IMG/VR virus record: IMGVR_UViG_3300030103_000465
Coordinates: 1 to 29,560 of that record
DNA from: a virus
Length of the DNA: 29,560 bases
Strand: one strand, 5' to 3'
Of the stretch, positions 28,743-29,560 are shown piece after piece; the stretch's first letter is position 1, and each line of letters begins with the position of its first letter. The notes under the pieces are model-generated. The model did no database searches. It worked only from the letters and a program-made list of their open reading frames with translations, and was not told the origin of the DNA. The position numbers were made by a program, and so were the translations under genes.

Positions 28743-29243
28743 ATGGCAACAGCATTATTTATATCGAGAACAGATTTAGTTAAGAATAGTATCATTGATG
28801 GTAATGTAGATACTGATAAGTTTATTCAATTTATCAAACTAGCACAAGAGATTGAAATAAGAAACTATCTAGGCACAAAACTTTACGATAAATTACAAGC
28901 TGATATAGCAGGTAGTGGTGTTACAGGTAACTATCAAATATTATTAAACACTTATGTTCAGCCAATGCTTCTTTGGTTTGCACAAGCTGAGTATATTCCC
29001 TTTGCTGCTTACTCTATTAAGAATGGAGGAGTATTTAAGGGATCAAGCGAGAACGCAGAAACAGTAGTAAAAGAAGAAGTAGATTATCTAGCAGGTAAAG
29101 CAAGAGACAAAGCAGAATATTACACTCAAAGGTTTTTAGATTACATAAACAACAATAGTAATTTATTCCCTGAGTATAATGATAATTCTGGTGGTGATGT
29201 ATATCCTGATTCAGATGCACTATTTAATGGATGGGTGTTGTGA
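28743..29243 (+). CDS. Head-tail connector protein (DUF6712-like)
   Basis: A 166-residue helical protein two nt after the portal stop: ALFISRTDLVKNSIIDGNVD, TDKFIQFIKLAQEIEIRNYL, GTKLYDKL, YIPFAAYSIKNGGVFKGSSE, NAETVVKEEVDYLAGKARDK, AEYYTQRFLDYI, ending NGWVL. This is a well-conserved adaptor family of flavobacterial phages that should bind the portal ring. The arrangement portal then adaptor is canonical. Confidence 0.8.
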   Translation: MATALFISRTDLVKNSIIDGNVDTDKFIQFIKLAQEIEIRNYLGTKLYDKLQADIAGSGVTGNYQILLNTYVQPMLLWFAQAEYIPFAAYSIKNGGVFKGSSENAETVVKEEVDYLAGKARDKAEYYTQRFLDYINNNSNLFPEYNDNSGGDVYPDSDALFNGWVL

Positions 29244-29356
29244 TATACAAACCAAAAGAAAAAAATATAATTAAACTAAAACAGTATTTAAATGGCAAAT
29301 ACAATAAATTGGGGAACAAGCTATTCGTACAGCTATTGGGGAAACGGACAAAATGA
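29240..29356 (+). CDS. Possible small basic protein (38 aa), GTG start
   Basis: GTG at 29240 overlaps the connector stop (GTGA). The frame encodes MIYKPKEKNIIKLKQYLNGK-YNKLGNKLFVQLLGKRTK to TGA at 29354-29356. It overlaps the next gene by 65 nt in another frame, so one of the two may be spurious. The same GTGA junction is used at 20514, which is why it is listed. Confidence 0.3.
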   Translation: MIYKPKEKNIIKLKQYLNGKYNKLGNKLFVQLLGKRTK

Positions 29357-29474
29357 TGTTAGTTGGGGAGATGACTACTATGTAGCCTATCTTACTTCTG
29401 ATCTTAGGAGGAGAGTGCAGATATACGAGAACAACACAATGACTATACAACTATTAGAAAACTTAGAAGATTAA
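29292..29474 (+). CDS. Small structural protein (60 aa)
   Basis: MANTINWGTSYSYSYWGNGQ-NDVSWGDDYYVAYLTSDLRR-RVQIYENNTMTIQLLENLED. The N-terminal 'MANTINWG..Y...YWGN' with repeated Trp-Gly motifs resembles short proteins preceding adhesin genes in flavobacterial phages. It is 3 nt upstream of the next adhesin start. Role unknown; a minor tail or fibre-attachment protein is possible. Confidence 0.6.
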   Translation: MANTINWGTSYSYSYWGNGQNDVSWGDDYYVAYLTSDLRRRVQIYENNTMTIQLLENLED

Positions 29475-29477
29475 GAT

Positions 29478-29560
29478 ATGAGTTTACTACAAAAAGCATC
29501 CATAATAACCACACCTACAGCTTATGCTGAGGACTACTTATATTCTATAAAACCTGCATT
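29478..29560 (+). CDS. Phage adhesin/structural protein, N-terminus only (3' truncated)
   Basis: ATG at 29478 opens a frame that runs off the window: MSLLQKASIITTPTAYAEDY-LYSIKPA. This start is typical of the LamG/CBM-type structural proteins seen at 793-2652 (compare SDSKLHSVLPNN there). The last partial codon would continue in frame with position 2 of the window, but the usual 'GDFxFxRSTxATRxN' segment is missing from a direct join. Confidence 0.7.
   Translation, partial: MSLLQKASIITTPTAYAEDYLYSIKPA

Overview
The window is part of a tailed-phage (caudovirus, probably siphovirus) genome that very likely infects a Flavobacteriia/Bacteroidota host. Every supported gene is on the + strand, the DNA is AT-rich, and genes are tightly packed with TAATG, ATGA and TGATG junctions. 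Shine-Dalgarno sequences are almost absent. Host-type promoters resemble the Bacteroidota TTG-N19-TANNTTTG pattern, and many proteins resemble families I know from flavobacterial phages. No integrase, tRNA, transposon or CRISPR array was seen.

Layout: (1) 2-2652, LamG/carbohydrate-binding adhesins, the first truncated by the window edge. (2) 2655-6328, small genes and a lysis/envelope cassette: a TM-plus-coiled-coil protein, a Cys-less secreted thioredoxin-like protein, a DUF2279/YfiM-like protein, an outer-membrane beta-barrel protein, an M15 endolysin and a 3TM-type holin. (3) 6329-6436, a regulatory gap with three inverted copies of a promoter-like motif. (4) 6437-13791, the early/replication module: NinG, an OB-fold protein, a DUF3127 SSB-like protein, a DnaB-like helicase, a small sigma factor, three PD-(D/E)XK nucleases, a DnaA-domain-IV-like protein, a dATP/dGTP diphosphohydrolase and two DNA methyltransferases. 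(5) 13791-15237, small and large terminase. (6) 15238-15777, a non-coding block with iteron-like repeats, a host-type promoter, a ~430-nt highly structured RNA candidate containing an exact DnaA box, and an intrinsic terminator. (7) 15783-22447, tail genes: a chaperone with a -1 frame extension, connectors, tail proteins and the tape measure protein. (8) 22479-29474, head genes mixed with the tail tube: protease, scaffold, capsid, tail tube, portal and connector. (9) 29478-end, the start of another adhesin.

Two things deserve most attention. First, five late genes or operons share a bipartite element (nnnYAAAW, exactly 12 nt, then ACGTTATA). In four of the five, ACGTTATA ends exactly 5 nt before the ATG, which predicts leaderless or nearly leaderless late mRNAs. 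The phage-encoded sigma-like protein at 8827-9318 is the natural candidate to read it. Second, the 540-nt gap between terminase and tail genes looks like a dedicated structured ncRNA, possibly overlapping a replication origin.

Functional picture (inference): host RNA polymerase transcribes the replication module. The phage sigma factor then switches transcription to the terminase/tail/head/lysis genes. Late transcription would run rightwards through the adhesins and lysis genes on a circular or terminally redundant map and end near 6330.
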